DNA from: Telluribacter roseus
Lineage (GTDB): Bacteria; Bacteroidota; Bacteroidia; Cytophagales; Spirosomataceae
Assembly: GCF_017355915.2 (NCBI RefSeq)
Contig: NZ_JAFEUV020000003.1
Span: forward strand, 380,858-444,857
Reading direction: 5' to 3'
DNA length: 64,000 bases
This document shows, in pieces, positions 36,072-45,920 of the stretch; position 1 is the stretch's first letter; every line of letters begins with the position of its first letter. The notes beneath the pieces were generated by a model. It did no database searches and had not been told where the DNA came from. It worked only from the letters and a program-made list of their open reading frames with translations. The position numbers and the translations under genes are program-made.

Positions 36072-39000
36072 TTGTCAGGAACAATTTACCAACTAATTTT
36101 CCGGTCAGTAACCGTATCGGCTGGAGCGTTGCTATTGGCAACAGCTTCAACGGATTATGTGCCTGTTAAGGATCCCGATAGTCAGTTTGTGACGTATTGG
36201 AAAGATACCTTAGGCACCGATACAACTGGCGATGGCCTCAAGCGTTCGGGACGCCAGACCCTGCTTCGCTGGCAGGACTATTATCGCAATAGATTTGCGG
36301 AACCGCGTCCCCGTTCTCCATTTTATTTAAAAGAACCGCCTAACGTTCGTACGGATATCCATCTGGATACGACCGGACGGGTAGTGATATCCGAAGAGGT
36401 AAAAACACCCACCGGAACCCTTGACTACCGCCCGGCCGAAAGCATGGACTTTCGCTCCTATAACGAGCTGCAGAACCGGCGCGTGATGCTGAGCCTGATG
36501 CGCGAGTATGCCGCCCGGCAGGATGGCAAAAGCGCCATGGGAGGGAGAGGCGTACTACCCAAGCTGGACCTGCCTCCAGCCCTGGACAAGCTGTTCGGGA
36601 GCGATCTGATGGACTTCCGGCCCAATGGCTTCGTTGCGCTTGACTTTGGTGTGATGCACCAGTTCATTGATAATCCGGCGGTGCCGGTACGGCAGCGGCG
36701 CAACACCAACTTTATATTCAATGAGCAGATTAATATAAACTTCAATGCCAAGCTGGGCGAACGGATGGGATTCCTGACCAACTTCGATACCAAAGCCAGC
36801 TTTAACTTTGAAAACGCCCTTCGCCTCAACTACAAAGCACCCGAAGAAAGTCTGGTACGTAAGATCGAGGCCGGAAATATCAACTGGCCGCTGAACAGCC
36901 AGCTGATCCCCGGTGTGCAGAACCTCTTTGGTCTGAAGACCGAGCTGCAGCTGGGACGTTTGCGGGCTACGGTAGTGGCGTCGCAGCAGCGTTCCCGTAA
37001 GGAACGTATTGTACTACGCGGAGGAGCTCAGACCAAAGACTTCGAGATTAGGGTAGACCACTACGACGAAAACCGACACTTCTTCCTGTCGCAGTACTTC
37101 CGCAATAACTACGAAGGCTCGCTCAAGAACCTGCCCATGATTACATCGGGCGTGACTATTACGCGCCTGGAAGTGTACGTTACCAACCGTACCACTACCA
37201 CTGAGTCGTTACGGAACATTGCCGGTTTTGCTGATCTGGGAGAACCGCGTCCTCACAACGCCGCCAATCCTAACCTGCAGCCTACTAATACCCGGCTCCC
37301 GGCCGATAACCAGGCCAATGCTCTGTATGCCAATCTGACGAACGGCGAAACCTTCCGGCAGGTAGACCAGACCAACTTCGAGCTGACCAACCGGCTGGGG
37401 CTGCAGAAAAGCATTGATTACGAAGTACTGCGTGGTGCCAAGAAACTGATCCTGGACCGTGAGTACAAGTTTCATCCCCAACTAGGCTATATCTCACTGA
37501 CGGTACCTCTGCGCAATGACGAGGTACTGGCCGTGGCGTACGAGTATACGCTGAATGGCCGGACCTACAAGGTAGGTGAGCTTACCGAAGATTACCAAAA
37601 TCGTAAGGATGATGAAGTAATAGCGCTGAAACTCCTTAAATCATCAACAATCCGCAACAACACCCAGCTGCCGATGTGGGATCTGATGATGAAGAACGTC
37701 TATACCTTAGGTACCAACCAGATAGACCGGCAGGGCTTCCAGCTGCGCGTTATTTACAAAGATGACCTCACCGGTATTGATAACCCCAACCTGCAGGAAG
37801 GACGGCTCCTTCAGAACCGGCCCCTGCTGCGCCTCGTAGGGCTGGACCGGCTGAACCCCGTCAACGACCTGCAGCCTGATGGTAACTTCGACTACGTAGA
37901 GGGCGTAACTATCGATCCCAAGACGGGCCGTATCTTCTTCCCGGTGCTGGAGCCCTTTGGTTCTAACCTGGCCCAGTACTTCGGATCGGACGAGGAGATC
38001 CTGAAAGACAAGTATGTGTTCCAGGAGCTCTACAACACTACCATGATTGATGCGCAGCAGATCAACGAAAAAAATAAGTACTACCTCAAAGGCTCCTACC
38101 AGTCGGCCGGTGGTACCGATGTGCAGCTGCCGTTTGGTGTATCAGAGGAGTCAGTGACGGTTACGGCCGGAGGTGTATCGCTGGCACCCGGACAGGACTT
38201 CGTGGTAGAGGCGCAGATCGGGCGGGTACGTCTGGTGAATCCCAGCGTACTAAACTCTGGTCGTGAGATCGTGATTGAGTATGAGCGCCCGGATATGTTC
38301 AACAACCAGATCCGGTCTCTGCTGGGTACCCGGATGGACTATGTCGTCAACAACGACATCAGCCTGGGTATGACTGCCATGCGTCATCGCGAGACGCCCG
38401 CCGGATTCCTGACGCGGGTAGCCATTGGCAATGAACCTACCAATAACACCATCGTAGGTTTTGATGCCAATATTCGTAAAGAATCCCCCTTCCTGACCAA
38501 GCTGCTCGACAAGCTGCCCCTGCTGCAGACCAAGGAGATGTCCAACATCCAGTTCCGGGGAGAAGTAGCGCAGCTATTCCCGGGCGTATCTCCACGGGTC
38601 AACAATCGCTCTCTGGTAGATGATTTTGAGGCGGCACGTACTATTTATGACCTAACCCGTCAGCCTACGCGCTGGCGCCTGGGTGCTACCCCACCGCAGT
38701 TTCCGCAGGGTACGCCCACCAACCCACTCGAGTACGGGTACCGACGGGCTCATATATCAGCCTATACCGTTGATAATATCTTTGGTACCAATGGTTTTGG
38801 GTTAGGACGTCAGCGTCCGACCAATCTAACCCCGGAGGACCTGGAAAACTACTACGAAAGACTGTTTCAACCACAGTGGCTCTTCCCTGGTCGTTCGGTA
38901 CCCCCGCTCAATCTGCCGCAGTCTATCCTGGATATAGCCTACTACCCCAGCGAGCGCGGGATGTATAACTACAACCCCGACTTGGACCCCAACGGCCGAC

Positions 39001-42000
39001 TCAAAGAAGCCAAGCGTAACTTCGGGGCCATCAGCCGGGCTATCACCTCAGATATTGATTTCGACAACGCCAATATCGAGAACATCGAGTTCTGGATGAT
39101 GGATCCTTTCATTCAGGGAGATAAAGGTATTATACGGGATGGATTCCTGAACCAGAACAATAACACGGGTGGTAAGCTGATGTTTAACCTGGGAGATGTG
39201 TCGGAAGATGTGATACCAGATGGCCGCTACAACTTTGAAAACGGGTTACCCATCAATGATACCCGTGCCGGGACTCAGATAGACTCCACGGCCTGGGGAA
39301 TCGTTACCAGGCAGCAGTACCTCATCAATGCCTTCAGCAATGAGCCCGGTGCCCGCGAGAAGCAGGATGTAGGTCTGGACGGACTGAGCAATGCGGAGGA
39401 GCGCCGTTACTTCCGGGAGCGCTTCCTGGACCTTTTGCCGGCTAATCTTACCGCCGAAGCCCGGGAACGTATTCTGGCGGATCCTTCCGGCGACGATTTT
39501 CAGTTTTACTTGGGCGAAGAGCTGGATGCTCAGGATATGAAGGTACTTGAGCGCTACAAGTACTACAGTGGTATGGAGCGCAACTCGCCCGAAAGCAACG
39601 CCCGCTCGGGGGATGTAACGCCTGCCGCTACCAATATACCCGACGCCGAAGACCTCAACATGGATAATACCATCAATGACAACGAGGCTTTCTACGAATA
39701 CGAAATTGATCTGAAGCCGGGAGGCCTGGATATCGGAAAGGGCTATATCGTGGATAAGACGGTAGCTAGCGGAGCCAACTGGTACCTGTTCCGGGTTCCG
39801 GTGAAGGAGTTTACCCGGAAGTTCGGTAATATCAATGGCTTTAAGTCCATTCGGTTTGTGAGGATGTACCTGACGGAGTTTGAGCAGCCGGTCGTACTGC
39901 GCTTTGCTCAGCTGCAGATGGTAGGGCAGCAGTATCGCAAATATACCGCTGATCTGGATGCTCCCGGCCTGCAGGAGGTACCCGAGCCGTACGATGCCCG
40001 ATTCACCGTAGGTACCGTAAGTATCGAAGAGAACAGCCAGGCCAATAATGCCGAGAAGAAGTACATCTACGCCGTACCTCCGGGCTGGCAACGCGATCAG
40101 GACTTTACGCAGCCCCAGGCCAACTTCCAGCTCAACGAGCAGGCCATGAGCCTTTGCGTAAGTGAGCTTCGCGACGGCGACTCACGGGCGGTATTCAAGA
40201 ACGTAAACCTGGACCTGCAGTTCCGTAAGCGCCTGCGCATGTACATTCACATGCACAACAACGACAACGAAAGCGGACAGGTAAGCGCCTTCCTGCGCCT
40301 GGGTACTGACAATACCCAAAACTACTACGAAATAGAGGTTGACAATCTGCAGGCCACACCTGAGAATGTGGGTCAGCCGGAAGCGGTGTGGCCGCTAGGG
40401 AATGAGCTGGATATTGCCTTTGATGAGCTGATACGGGCTAAGTCGGAGCGCAATAAAGCCAGCAACCGGGCCATTTCGCTCCCGTATACCATCACGACCA
40501 GAGACGGCCGCTACAGAGTAACGGTAGTAGGTAATCCTGACCTGAGTGCCGTGCGGGTAATCATGATCGGAATGCGTAACCCTAAGACTTCAGATGAGCG
40601 CTCCAGGGATTTCTGTATCTGGGTGAATGAGATGCACGTGGAGGGCTACGATCAGACGGCCGGGCAGGCCGCCATTGGGCAGCTTAACGCCAAACTGGCT
40701 GACTTTGCTACCGTAACGGCCTCCGGACGCATCGAAACCTTTGGCTTTGGTAACGTGCAGCAGAAGATCGGAGAGCGCTCAAGAGCTACCACTACGGAGT
40801 TTGGTATATCTTCCAACATAGCCCTGGATAAGCTGCTGCCGCAGCAGTGGGGATTCAGTATACCGATGTACGTCAACTACGACAGTCGCCGGATCGCCCC
40901 GCATTTCAACCCGCTTGATCCGGATATGCCGCTGTCCACTACGCTGGAAAACCTGGATAACTCCGGGGCCAGGGAGCGCTATCGCCGATTGGTCGAGGAT
41001 AATACCGTCCGGAGGGGGATCAACCTGTCCAATGTGCGCAAGACCAAGACCGCACCGGGGGCCAGGAGCCATTTCTATGACTTCGAGAACCTCTCGTTTA
41101 CCTACGCGTACAGCGACCTGACCCGTACCAACATCCTGACGGAGATGTACTCGCAGCGCATGTACCGGGCGGGGGTGGCCTATGCGTACGCCAGCCAGCC
41201 CAAGGCCATCGAGCCCTTCCGGAAGTGGGAGACCAACAGCCGGTACCTGGGCTTCCTGAAGGAATTTAATTTCACTCCGATGCCTACCTCGGTGGCCGTT
41301 CGGGGAGATATTGACCGGAGCTTTACCAAAACGCAGCTTCGCAATTCAGAGCTTACTACGGCCGGTATGGAGCCGATGTTCGAGAAGTACTTCTGGTTTA
41401 ACCGCTACTACGATATAACCTGGAACCTGACCCGGAATATCATCCTGACGTACAATACTGTAGCTAATGCCATTGTGGATGAGCCACGCGGAGATATTAA
41501 TACTACCCAAAAGCAGGACTCACTCTGGAATAACTTCAAGACGCTCGGACGGATCAAGAACTTCGACCAGCGCATACGGCTCACCTACCGTCTGCCACTC
41601 GACAAGCTGCCGCTGACTGATTGGATGGCTGCTGACTACAACCATACGATCGCGTACCAGTTCCAGGCCAACGCCCTGGGGCTTACCGATTCGCTGGGTA
41701 CTCCGTTCGGAAACATAATTCGTAACAGCCGCGAGCGGGGGATTACCGGCCGGGTTGACTTCGTAGCACTTTACAACAAGCTCAAGTACCTGCGCTTTGC
41801 CAACTCACCCTCGGCGCCGCGTAAGAACTTCGCCCGCAGCCCGGGTGATATAGAAGAAATAGAAGCCGGAAGCAGCCAGGTACTCAAGAACCTCACGCGG
41901 GTACTTATGACCGTACGGGGAATCAACGTGAGCTATACAATCCTAGAAACTACTGCTCTGCCCGGATACCTGCGTACGCCTACCTACTTTGGACTGGACA

Positions 42001-43238
42001 ACGCCAACGCGCCGGGGCTGCCTTTTGTACTGGGTAGTCAGAACCGGAATATTCACGTAAAGGCCGCTAACAATGGCTGGATTTCGCCCAGTACGGTCCT
42101 GAACCAGCCTTTCCAGCAGACGGTACAGAAGAACTTCAACATGCGAACTACCCTGGAACCGTTCAAAGACTTCCGGATGCAGATCGAAGCCCGACTAACC
42201 CGTCAGGATGCTTACCAGGAGTTTTACCGTCCGGAGTTTGCCGGAGGGCAGTTTATCAGCCAGAGCGCCGTGCGCAACGGTCAGTTCAGCATGTCGTTTA
42301 TGTCGTTCCGGACGGCCTTTACCAAGATGAACCGCGACAACTCTTCGCCGGTATTTGATAAGTTCAGAGCCTACCGCGAGATACTCCGCGAACGCCTCAA
42401 CCGAGAGAACCCGGCCGCAGGTGAGTACAACGAGAATTCGCAGGATGTACTTATTCCGGCCTTCTTTGCGGCCTATACCGGTAAAGATCCCAATACGGTA
42501 CGTATCTCGCCGTTCCTGGGCTTCCCGATGCCTAACTGGCGTATTGATTACAACGGTCTGTCGCAGCTGGCGCCGTTCAAGAAGCTGTTCAGTTCCTTTA
42601 CGCTGACGCACAACTACGTGTCTACGTACAGCGTGGGTAACTTTACTTCATCACTTGACTACGAAGCTCTGTACGTCAACCTGGCTGTGACGGGCTATCC
42701 GCTGTCGAGCCGGACCAACTACCTGGGGCAGTACGTGCCGGTGTTCGTGATGAGTACTATTACCATGTCGGAGAAGTTTGCGCCGCTGGTGGGTATCAAC
42801 TTCCGGACGCAGAGCCGCATCACGGGCCGCCTCGACTACAACCGCGACCGTACCGTAGCCCTGAACATGTCAAACGCACAGGTAGCGGAGCTATTCAACC
42901 AGGATCTGACGCTCAGCATTGGTTTTACCAAGAACAACGTGCCGATACCTTTCAAAGTAAACGGAGCCAAGCGAAAGCTCAAAAATGACCTCACAGTACA
43001 AATCGGCATGTCGTTCCGGGATACCCGGGCCATCCAGCGTAAGTTTGACGGACAGAATATTCCCATTGCCGGAAACATCAACTTCCAGCTAAGGCCTACT
43101 GTCAACTACGTGGTCAATAACCGCCTGAGCATGCAGTTCTACTTTGACCGTACCTTTAACGACCCGCTGGTGTCGAACTCGTTCTACCGTTCTACTACAT
43201 CAGGTGGGGTACAGCTGAAGTTTAACCTGGCGGAGTAG
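36072..43238 (+). CDS. sprA: T9SS translocon / gliding motility protein SprA
   Basis: A very large outer-membrane protein of 2388 residues. SprA forms the 36-strand barrel translocon of the type IX secretion system. The N-terminal part has typical sequence such as MDFRSYNELQNRRVMLSLMREYAARQ; long beta-rich stretches (NFIFNEQININFNAKLGERM, NYEGSLKNLPMITSGVTITR, MDYVVNNDISLGMTAMRHRE) repeat through the body; the C-terminus is FYRSTTSGGVQLKFNLAE. The length is normal for the family. The start is a TTG at 36072; a TAG two codons upstream (36066-36068) excludes any longer form, and a hydrophobic signal (SVTVSAGALLLATAS) follows. It stands alone. gldF is about 17 kb further right. Confidence 0.95.
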   Translation: MSGTIYQLIFRSVTVSAGALLLATASTDYVPVKDPDSQFVTYWKDTLGTDTTGDGLKRSGRQTLLRWQDYYRNRFAEPRPRSPFYLKEPPNVRTDIHLDTTGRVVISEEVKTPTGTLDYRPAESMDFRSYNELQNRRVMLSLMREYAARQDGKSAMGGRGVLPKLDLPPALDKLFGSDLMDFRPNGFVALDFGVMHQFIDNPAVPVRQRRNTNFIFNEQININFNAKLGERMGFLTNFDTKASFNFENALRLNYKAPEESLVRKIEAGNINWPLNSQLIPGVQNLFGLKTELQLGRLRATVVASQQRSRKERIVLRGGAQTKDFEIRVDHYDENRHFFLSQYFRNNYEGSLKNLPMITSGVTITRLEVYVTNRTTTTESLRNIAGFADLGEPRPHNAANPNLQPTNTRLPADNQANALYANLTNGETFRQVDQTNFELTNRLGLQKSIDYEVLRGAKKLILDREYKFHPQLGYISLTVPLRNDEVLAVAYEYTLNGRTYKVGELTEDYQNRKDDEVIALKLLKSSTIRNNTQLPMWDLMMKNVYTLGTNQIDRQGFQLRVIYKDDLTGIDNPNLQEGRLLQNRPLLRLVGLDRLNPVNDLQPDGNFDYVEGVTIDPKTGRIFFPVLEPFGSNLAQYFGSDEEILKDKYVFQELYNTTMIDAQQINEKNKYYLKGSYQSAGGTDVQLPFGVSEESVTVTAGGVSLAPGQDFVVEAQIGRVRLVNPSVLNSGREIVIEYERPDMFNNQIRSLLGTRMDYVVNNDISLGMTAMRHRETPAGFLTRVAIGNEPTNNTIVGFDANIRKESPFLTKLLDKLPLLQTKEMSNIQFRGEVAQLFPGVSPRVNNRSLVDDFEAARTIYDLTRQPTRWRLGATPPQFPQGTPTNPLEYGYRRAHISAYTVDNIFGTNGFGLGRQRPTNLTPEDLENYYERLFQPQWLFPGRSVPPLNLPQSILDIAYYPSERGMYNYNPDLDPNGRLKEAKRNFGAISRAITSDIDFDNANIENIEFWMMDPFIQGDKGIIRDGFLNQNNNTGGKLMFNLGDVSEDVIPDGRYNFENGLPINDTRAGTQIDSTAWGIVTRQQYLINAFSNEPGAREKQDVGLDGLSNAEERRYFRERFLDLLPANLTAEARERILADPSGDDFQFYLGEELDAQDMKVLERYKYYSGMERNSPESNARSGDVTPAATNIPDAEDLNMDNTINDNEAFYEYEIDLKPGGLDIGKGYIVDKTVASGANWYLFRVPVKEFTRKFGNINGFKSIRFVRMYLTEFEQPVVLRFAQLQMVGQQYRKYTADLDAPGLQEVPEPYDARFTVGTVSIEENSQANNAEKKYIYAVPPGWQRDQDFTQPQANFQLNEQAMSLCVSELRDGDSRAVFKNVNLDLQFRKRLRMYIHMHNNDNESGQVSAFLRLGTDNTQNYYEIEVDNLQATPENVGQPEAVWPLGNELDIAFDELIRAKSERNKASNRAISLPYTITTRDGRYRVTVVGNPDLSAVRVIMIGMRNPKTSDERSRDFCIWVNEMHVEGYDQTAGQAAIGQLNAKLADFATVTASGRIETFGFGNVQQKIGERSRATTTEFGISSNIALDKLLPQQWGFSIPMYVNYDSRRIAPHFNPLDPDMPLSTTLENLDNSGARERYRRLVEDNTVRRGINLSNVRKTKTAPGARSHFYDFENLSFTYAYSDLTRTNILTEMYSQRMYRAGVAYAYASQPKAIEPFRKWETNSRYLGFLKEFNFTPMPTSVAVRGDIDRSFTKTQLRNSELTTAGMEPMFEKYFWFNRYYDITWNLTRNIILTYNTVANAIVDEPRGDINTTQKQDSLWNNFKTLGRIKNFDQRIRLTYRLPLDKLPLTDWMAADYNHTIAYQFQANALGLTDSLGTPFGNIIRNSRERGITGRVDFVALYNKLKYLRFANSPSAPRKNFARSPGDIEEIEAGSSQVLKNLTRVLMTVRGINVSYTILETTALPGYLRTPTYFGLDNANAPGLPFVLGSQNRNIHVKAANNGWISPSTVLNQPFQQTVQKNFNMRTTLEPFKDFRMQIEARLTRQDAYQEFYRPEFAGGQFISQSAVRNGQFSMSFMSFRTAFTKMNRDNSSPVFDKFRAYREILRERLNRENPAAGEYNENSQDVLIPAFFAAYTGKDPNTVRISPFLGFPMPNWRIDYNGLSQLAPFKKLFSSFTLTHNYVSTYSVGNFTSSLDYEALYVNLAVTGYPLSSRTNYLGQYVPVFVMSTITMSEKFAPLVGINFRTQSRITGRLDYNRDRTVALNMSNAQVAELFNQDLTLSIGFTKNNVPIPFKVNGAKRKLKNDLTVQIGMSFRDTRAIQRKFDGQNIPIAGNINFQLRPTVNYVVNNRLSMQFYFDRTFNDPLVSNSFYRSTTSGGVQLKFNLAE

Positions 43239-43246
43239 GGGCAGTT

Positions 43247-43294
43247 AGTGACCATTGATTAGCTACCAGTGACCAATGAGAAGTGACCAATGTA
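43247..43294. repeat. Heptad-periodic repeat tract (AGTGACC type)
   Basis: AGTGACC occurs at 43247, 43268 and 43282, spacings of 21 and 14, multiples of 7. Between lie related 7-mers (ATTGATT, AGCTACC, AATGAGA). The tract begins 8 bases after the sprA stop. Confidence 0.75.
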
Positions 43295-43417
43295 AATAGG
43301 AGATTAAGGCAGTTGAAAATGCGCATTGCAGGAGCTGTTGCCAGGATATACAATACTAGTACCGAGGTAGTACGATAATGCCCACAATGGGCTATGCTCA
43401 TCCTACTGATCATGAAA

Positions 43418-43447
43418 AAAGGCCGGATCTGAGAAGATCCGGCCTTT
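43418..43447. terminator. Bidirectional terminator after sprA
   Basis: AAAGGCCGGATCT (43418-43430) pairs with 43435-43447 over a GAGA loop; the plus side gives GCTTTT and the minus side six Ts. It lies between sprA and a convergent lipoprotein gene. Confidence 0.85.
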
Positions 43448-43470
43448 GCTTTTATGCTTTGTCGCACACG

Positions 43471-44172
43471 CTACATTGACCCTTTGGAAATATAGAGAGT
43501 ACCATTCGCATCGTCACAGTACGAGAAGTCTGCTCCGCCCTCACATACCGGCGCGGAAGCGCATACATATAGTCGTGATTGCTTGTCACAGTAAAGGCTG
43601 CTTAGCTGATGTTTTAGAGGAAGATTGATTTCCTTACCCGTTGAGGAGATGATACCAACTGTTTCAATATAGTTAGCATCCTGGTATTTTACCTCTTTGT
43701 AGTTGATGGCGTACTCCGTGCCAGTGCCTGATTTAACCCGGTTCAAAGGTACCTTCACACTTTCATGATCATACCGTTGTTTGTAAGGCAGCCAGTTCAT
43801 CCCCTGATCCAGGCTGTAAAAGGAAGGAAGCATGGCGTAGGACCTGCTTTCGGTGGAATTGGACTTTTCGATTCTTTTGGTGCTAAGTACGATCAGGGTA
43901 TCACCACTTTCCATAAAGCCGAATAGCCCCACCTTTTCCTTATAGTTGGCTGTATGCCAGGTCTTGCCTTTATCCCTGGTCGTATATATCCGGGGGCCCG
44001 TAGTGATAACTAAGGTACCATCAATAGTACCGTGTACCGCCTCAATTGGGCGTGCCTCAGGAGCCGTGATCACATACCAGTCGGAGGGCTCAGCAACGAT
44101 CGTATCATCTATGGGGCCGACACATGCTGCGAGCGATAGCATCAGTAAACCCGTCAGGGTAGAAGTTTTCAT
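43471..44172 (-). CDS. Lipoprotein with BNR/Asp-box-like repeats
   Basis: The 233-residue lipoprotein (LSLAAC, Cys17) has two strings of the Asp-box type S/T-x-D-x-G-x-x-W: YTTRDKGKTWH and YSLDQGMNWL. These occur in beta-propeller proteins such as sialidases and photosystem assembly factors, so a partial propeller is likely. No catalytic residues can be assigned. The C-terminal part contains four Cys (LYCDKQ, YVCASAPVCEGG, SYCDD) that may form disulfides in the envelope. It is probably monocistronic, with a hairpin on its 3' side. The function is unknown; a short sequence-specific surface role is possible but unsupported. Confidence 0.6.
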   Translation of the reverse strand: MKTSTLTGLLMLSLAACVGPIDDTIVAEPSDWYVITAPEARPIEAVHGTIDGTLVITTGPRIYTTRDKGKTWHTANYKEKVGLFGFMESGDTLIVLSTKRIEKSNSTESRSYAMLPSFYSLDQGMNWLPYKQRYDHESVKVPLNRVKSGTGTEYAINYKEVKYQDANYIETVGIISSTGKEINLPLKHQLSSLYCDKQSRLYVCASAPVCEGGADFSYCDDANGTLYISKGSM

Positions 44173-44300
44173 GGCGGTAACTAGTTAGGTCTTCAATAGA
44201 ATGTTGAAATCTAGTTTCCACTACTAATATAATCTTTCTACACCTCATTATGAAATCATTAAGGATACTGCCACTGATTTAATTTCAGCATAACAGAGGC

Positions 44301-44675
44301 TTATTTTTCGATTGCCGCAGCAATGGGGTTGGGGCGCAGTAGTACTCTTCCCCATTGGTCTTCGGTATTCTTTAAGACCAACAGTTGATGGTACAGAAGT
44401 GACAGAGGATAGCGATTTCAACTATCAATCTTACCCTGACTGTTTACCCGGAAGTAGAACATAGTTAATTGGTCTTTGCAGCGATCAACGTTCTGATAAG
44501 CAAATACACCCTTCGCCAAAAAATGATTTAATGTGGTGTAATGCGGATATAACATAATAGCCTCCGGCCCCAGCGGCATTCTGAAATCAGGCCGCCAGCT
44601 TTGGGCATGGCTGCAGACTGAAAAGCTAAGAAGGAGTAGGGACAAAAGGATAGGTCTGAGTATACCTAAGGTCAT
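44301..44675 (-). pseudogene. Small secreted protein gene with in-frame TGA
   Basis: From ATG 44675 a signal peptide (LLSLLLLSFSVCSHAQ) leads into 85 codons ending YFRVNSQGKIDS then TGA at 44418. The same frame continues for 38 codons (NRYPLSLLYHQLLVLKNTED, then QWGRVLLRPNPIAAAIEK) to a TAA at 44301. The last part looks coding: an internal Trp after a Lys-Asn-Thr-Glu motif, as in the C-terminal strand of related small secreted proteins. So the TGA probably splits a gene of about 124 residues. The alternative is a genuine 85-residue protein. A longer N-terminus to 44720 is possible but breaks the signal peptide. Function unknown. Confidence 0.5.
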
Positions 44676-44834
44676 ACGTGATGTGGTTGGAGGTACTACC
44701 ATGAATCTAGGTGTAGGCAAGGCAACTTAGTAAATGTAGTGTAAAAGGCAATGCGTTCCTTACTCTGACGAGCGTTAGACTGGGCGGCGGAGCCAAAGCT
44801 CCCGTGCGTTACTACCCTGTAGTATAGCGCTATC

Positions 44835-44842
44835 CAAAAGTA
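44835..44842 (-). promoter_or_regulatory. Candidate -7 box (TACTTTTG) upstream of the 44675 gene
   Basis: On the minus strand TACTTTTG fits the consensus, but it lies 160 bases from the ATG at 44675. It overlaps the first copy of an 11-bp direct repeat on the plus strand. Confidence 0.25.
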
Positions 44843-44864
44843 TAGTACTTACGAAAGTATAGTA
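44837..44864. repeat. 11-bp direct repeat upstream of pirin
   Basis: AAAGTATAGTA occurs at 44837-44847 and 44854-44864, spacing 17 bp, roughly 85-110 bases upstream of the pirin ATG. It may be a regulatory site. Confidence 0.45.
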
Positions 44865-44947
44865 AAGGGGCGTACCTTTATTGTATTAATCACAACAGGC
44901 TATTACCACCTTCGAACGGATAGCCCCTGTACTAAAAAGCAATTACC

Positions 44948-45850
44948 ATGGAAACACTAGCAACAACACAAGCCAATCAGACAATATATCGTAAGCTGGA
45001 AGTAGTACAGACACCCCCGGCTCAACCGGGTTTTCTGGGACCTGACCATACGGCCCGGCCTGTCATACAAAGGGATTACTCAGATAGCGATCCCTTCATT
45101 GTGCTCATGGATGATTTTCTGGACAAACAGAATGGCGATCCGGTAGGTGGTCCACATCCCCATGCCGGATTCGAAACGGTTTCGCTCCTGATTGAGGGGG
45201 AGGTGGGCGATGCGGCTCATAAGATGAAAGGAGGCGATATACAGATCATGACGGCCGGGAGCGGTATCATTCATACCGAAACCATAGATACCAAAGCCAG
45301 GATGCGCCTGCTCCAGCTATGGCTTAATCTGCCTAAGAAGGATAGATGGGCGCTTCCCCGAGTACAGGACCTGCCCCTGGAAAGGGTACCGACAGTAGCT
45401 GCGGACGGAGTGACCATCCGGGTATACAGTGGAGCACTGGCCGGGGTGGCATCTCCCATGCAGAATTATGTGCCGCTTATTGTAGCCGATATTCAGATGC
45501 AGCCGGGTACTGCCACTATTCAGCAGATTCCGGCCCACTATACTACCTTTTTGTACGTACTGGAAGGTAGTGTCAGGGTGGGGGAAGAGAAGGAACTCCT
45601 GGAGCAGGACCAGGTCGGCTGGCTGGACAGGACCGATGCGGCTTCTCTAAGTGAACTTTCCCTGATAGCCGGGGAGTCGGGCGTTCGGGTGGTTATGTAC
45701 GCCGGAGAGCCGCAGCATGACCCTATTGTTTCGCATGGTCCCTTTATAGGTGATACTCCGGAAGACATCCGGCGCCTGTATCAGGAGTTCCGCCAGGGTA
45801 AGATGCAGCATATTTCAACGGTACCTGAGGCTCAACGACTGAGCTACTGA
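44948..45850 (+). CDS. Pirin-family protein
   Basis: The 300-residue product is a bicupin. The N-terminal cupin carries the metal-site strings PHPHAGFETVSLLIEGEVGD and GSGIIHTETI, where the pirin motif H-x-H and following His/Glu would bind Fe. The C-terminal pirin domain holds GPFIGDTPEDIRRLYQEFRQ. Pirins act as quercetinases or as redox-sensitive regulators; the role in this organism is unknown. It is transcribed away from the preceding gene. The ATG 44948 gives a short hydrophilic lead. The upstream 272 bases contain an 11-bp direct repeat and a strong hairpin follows the stop, so it is monocistronic. Confidence 0.92.
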   Translation: METLATTQANQTIYRKLEVVQTPPAQPGFLGPDHTARPVIQRDYSDSDPFIVLMDDFLDKQNGDPVGGPHPHAGFETVSLLIEGEVGDAAHKMKGGDIQIMTAGSGIIHTETIDTKARMRLLQLWLNLPKKDRWALPRVQDLPLERVPTVAADGVTIRVYSGALAGVASPMQNYVPLIVADIQMQPGTATIQQIPAHYTTFLYVLEGSVRVGEEKELLEQDQVGWLDRTDAASLSELSLIAGESGVRVVMYAGEPQHDPIVSHGPFIGDTPEDIRRLYQEFRQGKMQHISTVPEAQRLSY

Positions 45851-45870
45851 GCCCGTACTATTTGCTAAAT

Positions 45871-45909
45871 AACAGCGCGCCCCGATCGTGATAATCGGGG
45901 CGCGTTGTT
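45871..45909. terminator. Bidirectional terminator after pirin
   Basis: A near-perfect 16-bp stem (45871-45886 / 45894-45909) with one mismatch separates the convergent pirin and DUF1080 genes; it ends in TTGTTATTT. Confidence 0.8.
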
Positions 45910-45920
45910 ATTTAGAGGTC

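Noticed and set aside
39246-40091. 281-codon minus-strand frame inside sprA
   Set aside because: Antisense to sprA, with no recognisable domain; codon bias of sprA explains it.
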